Source of the DNA: Acidobacteriota bacterium
GTDB lineage: Bacteria > Acidobacteriota > HRBIN11
DNA length: 14,043 nt
Assembly (NCBI GenBank): GCA_030550225.1
Contig: JAUQPV010000037.1
Location: forward strand, 1 to 14,043
Direction: 5' to 3'
The notes under the pieces are model-generated. The model made no database searches and was not told where the DNA came from. It saw nothing but the letters and a program-made list of their open reading frames with translations. A program made the position numbers and the translations under genes. Shown here one piece after another: positions 13,334 through 14,043 of this stretch (position 1 is its first letter; each line of letters opens with the position of its first letter).

Positions 13334-14043
13334 ATGCACGACCCGGATTACTGGAAGACCCGAGCCGAACTCGTCGACGCCTGGCTGGACCAGTTGGTCC
13401 GACCTGCCGGCCCCGAACCGGCCGCCGGCCTGTGGGAGGCCATGCGGTATTCCCTCCTGGCCCCGGCCAAGCGCATCCGGCCCGTCCTCCTCTTGGCGGT
13501 CGGTGAGACCCTGGGCGTCGAGCCCGAACGTTTCCGGTATGCGGCTTGTGCCATCGAGTGTATCCATACGTATTCTTTAATCCATGATGACCTGCCGGCG
13601 ATGGACAACGATACTCTCCGGCGGGGTCGACCGACATGTCACGTCCAGTTTGGCGAGGGGACGGCCATCCTGGCCGGGGATGGACTTCTCACGCTGGCCT
13701 TTGAGCTTTTAGGAACATGTCCGTTTCTTCGGGCTCATCCGGCGATCGGCATCGAGGTCGTTCGCTTACTGGCTCGCTATGCCGGTCCGCACGGGATGGT
13801 CGCCGGCCAGTGGATGGACATGTATGCCGTAGCGCCGACGCCTTCGGTCGAGCACGTCTTAAGCATTCACCGCCGAAAGACGGCCGCCCTGATCACGGCC
13901 GCCGTCGAAATCGGGGGGCTGATGGTAGAGGCGCCGCCGGCGATGATGGAAGCCCTTCGGACTTACGGAGAGGCCATCGGGACGGCCTTTCAAATCGTCG
14001 ATGATATCTTGGACCTCACGACCCCACCGGAGCGGTTGGGGAA
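13334..14043 (+). CDS. ispA: Polyprenyl diphosphate synthase, farnesyl diphosphate synthase type (3' end outside the window)
   Basis: The first 236 residues of a trans-prenyltransferase that condenses isopentenyl diphosphate with allylic diphosphates; E. coli IspA has about 300. The first Asp-rich motif DDLPAMDND begins at D85, and IHTYSLIHDDLPAMD closely matches IspA. Tyr at the fifth position before the motif and the two-residue insertion within it point to a bacterial C15 (farnesyl) enzyme. Also seen: RRGRPTCHVQFGEGTAILAGD, GMVAGQWMDM, HRRKTAALI, and the second Asp-rich motif FQIVDDILD. The Gly-Gly-Lys-Arg of the family is here PAKRIRP (44-50), with both Gly replaced. GGAGG four bases before the ATG supports this start. 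The gene lies just to the right of the AT-rich region and has no stop before the window edge. Geranylgeranyl product specificity cannot be fully excluded. Confidence 0.92.
   Translation, partial: MHDPDYWKTRAELVDAWLDQLVRPAGPEPAAGLWEAMRYSLLAPAKRIRPVLLLAVGETLGVEPERFRYAACAIECIHTYSLIHDDLPAMDNDTLRRGRPTCHVQFGEGTAILAGDGLLTLAFELLGTCPFLRAHPAIGIEVVRLLARYAGPHGMVAGQWMDMYAVAPTPSVEHVLSIHRRKTAALITAAVEIGGLMVEAPPAMMEALRTYGEAIGTAFQIVDDILDLTTPPERLG

Overview
This is a GC-rich bacterial window with dense, tightly packed genes. It holds twelve recognisable genes plus one unrecognised partial gene, one unusual AT-rich intergenic stretch and one palindromic repeat region. Adjacent paired DUF507 genes, an MglA-type polarity GTPase and a YacL-type PIN-TRAM protein fit an Acidobacteriota-like or other deep-branching, possibly thermophilic lineage. 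The archaeal-type ornithine cyclodeaminase/alanine dehydrogenase fits that too. This placement is an inference from gene types, with low confidence; no rRNA or other phylogenetic marker is present.

Left part (1-2132): the 3' part of an unrecognised plus-strand gene runs convergently into a sugar kinase of the AmgK family (minus). Divergent from the kinase is a pair of small DUF507 genes (plus) joined by an ATGA overlap.

Middle part (2231-5921), all minus strand: an ornithine cyclodeaminase/alanine dehydrogenase-family gene overlaps a TusA-family sulfur carrier gene (ATGA). After 288 bp comes mgtE (Mg2+ channel/transporter), which overlaps a CcmB-like haem-exporter permease gene (GTGA). The ccmB gene has no ccmA or other cytochrome c maturation gene next to it.

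A 567 bp divergent intergenic region (5922-6488) holds a long inverted repeat with perfect 24 bp arms, internal direct repeats and a TATAAT box. It is followed by a plus-strand operon: PIN-TRAM membrane protein (YacL-like), der (ribosome-assembly GTPase), an MglA-like GTPase with a long Pro/Glu-rich C-terminal extension, and uvrA (nucleotide excision repair). The start/stop signals of yacL/der and mglA/uvrA touch or overlap, which suggests coupled expression.

After uvrA there is a gene-poor stretch of about 400 bp (12925-13333) with about 37% GC by hand count, in sharp contrast to the surrounding genes. The window ends inside a polyprenyl diphosphate synthase gene (ispA type) that runs off the right edge. 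I saw no tRNA, rRNA, CRISPR array, transposase or phage gene. The points most worth a second look are the MglA with a natural Ala at the Ras-Gly12 position and a fused tail, the AT-rich island, the foldback repeat, and the orphan ccmB coupled to mgtE.
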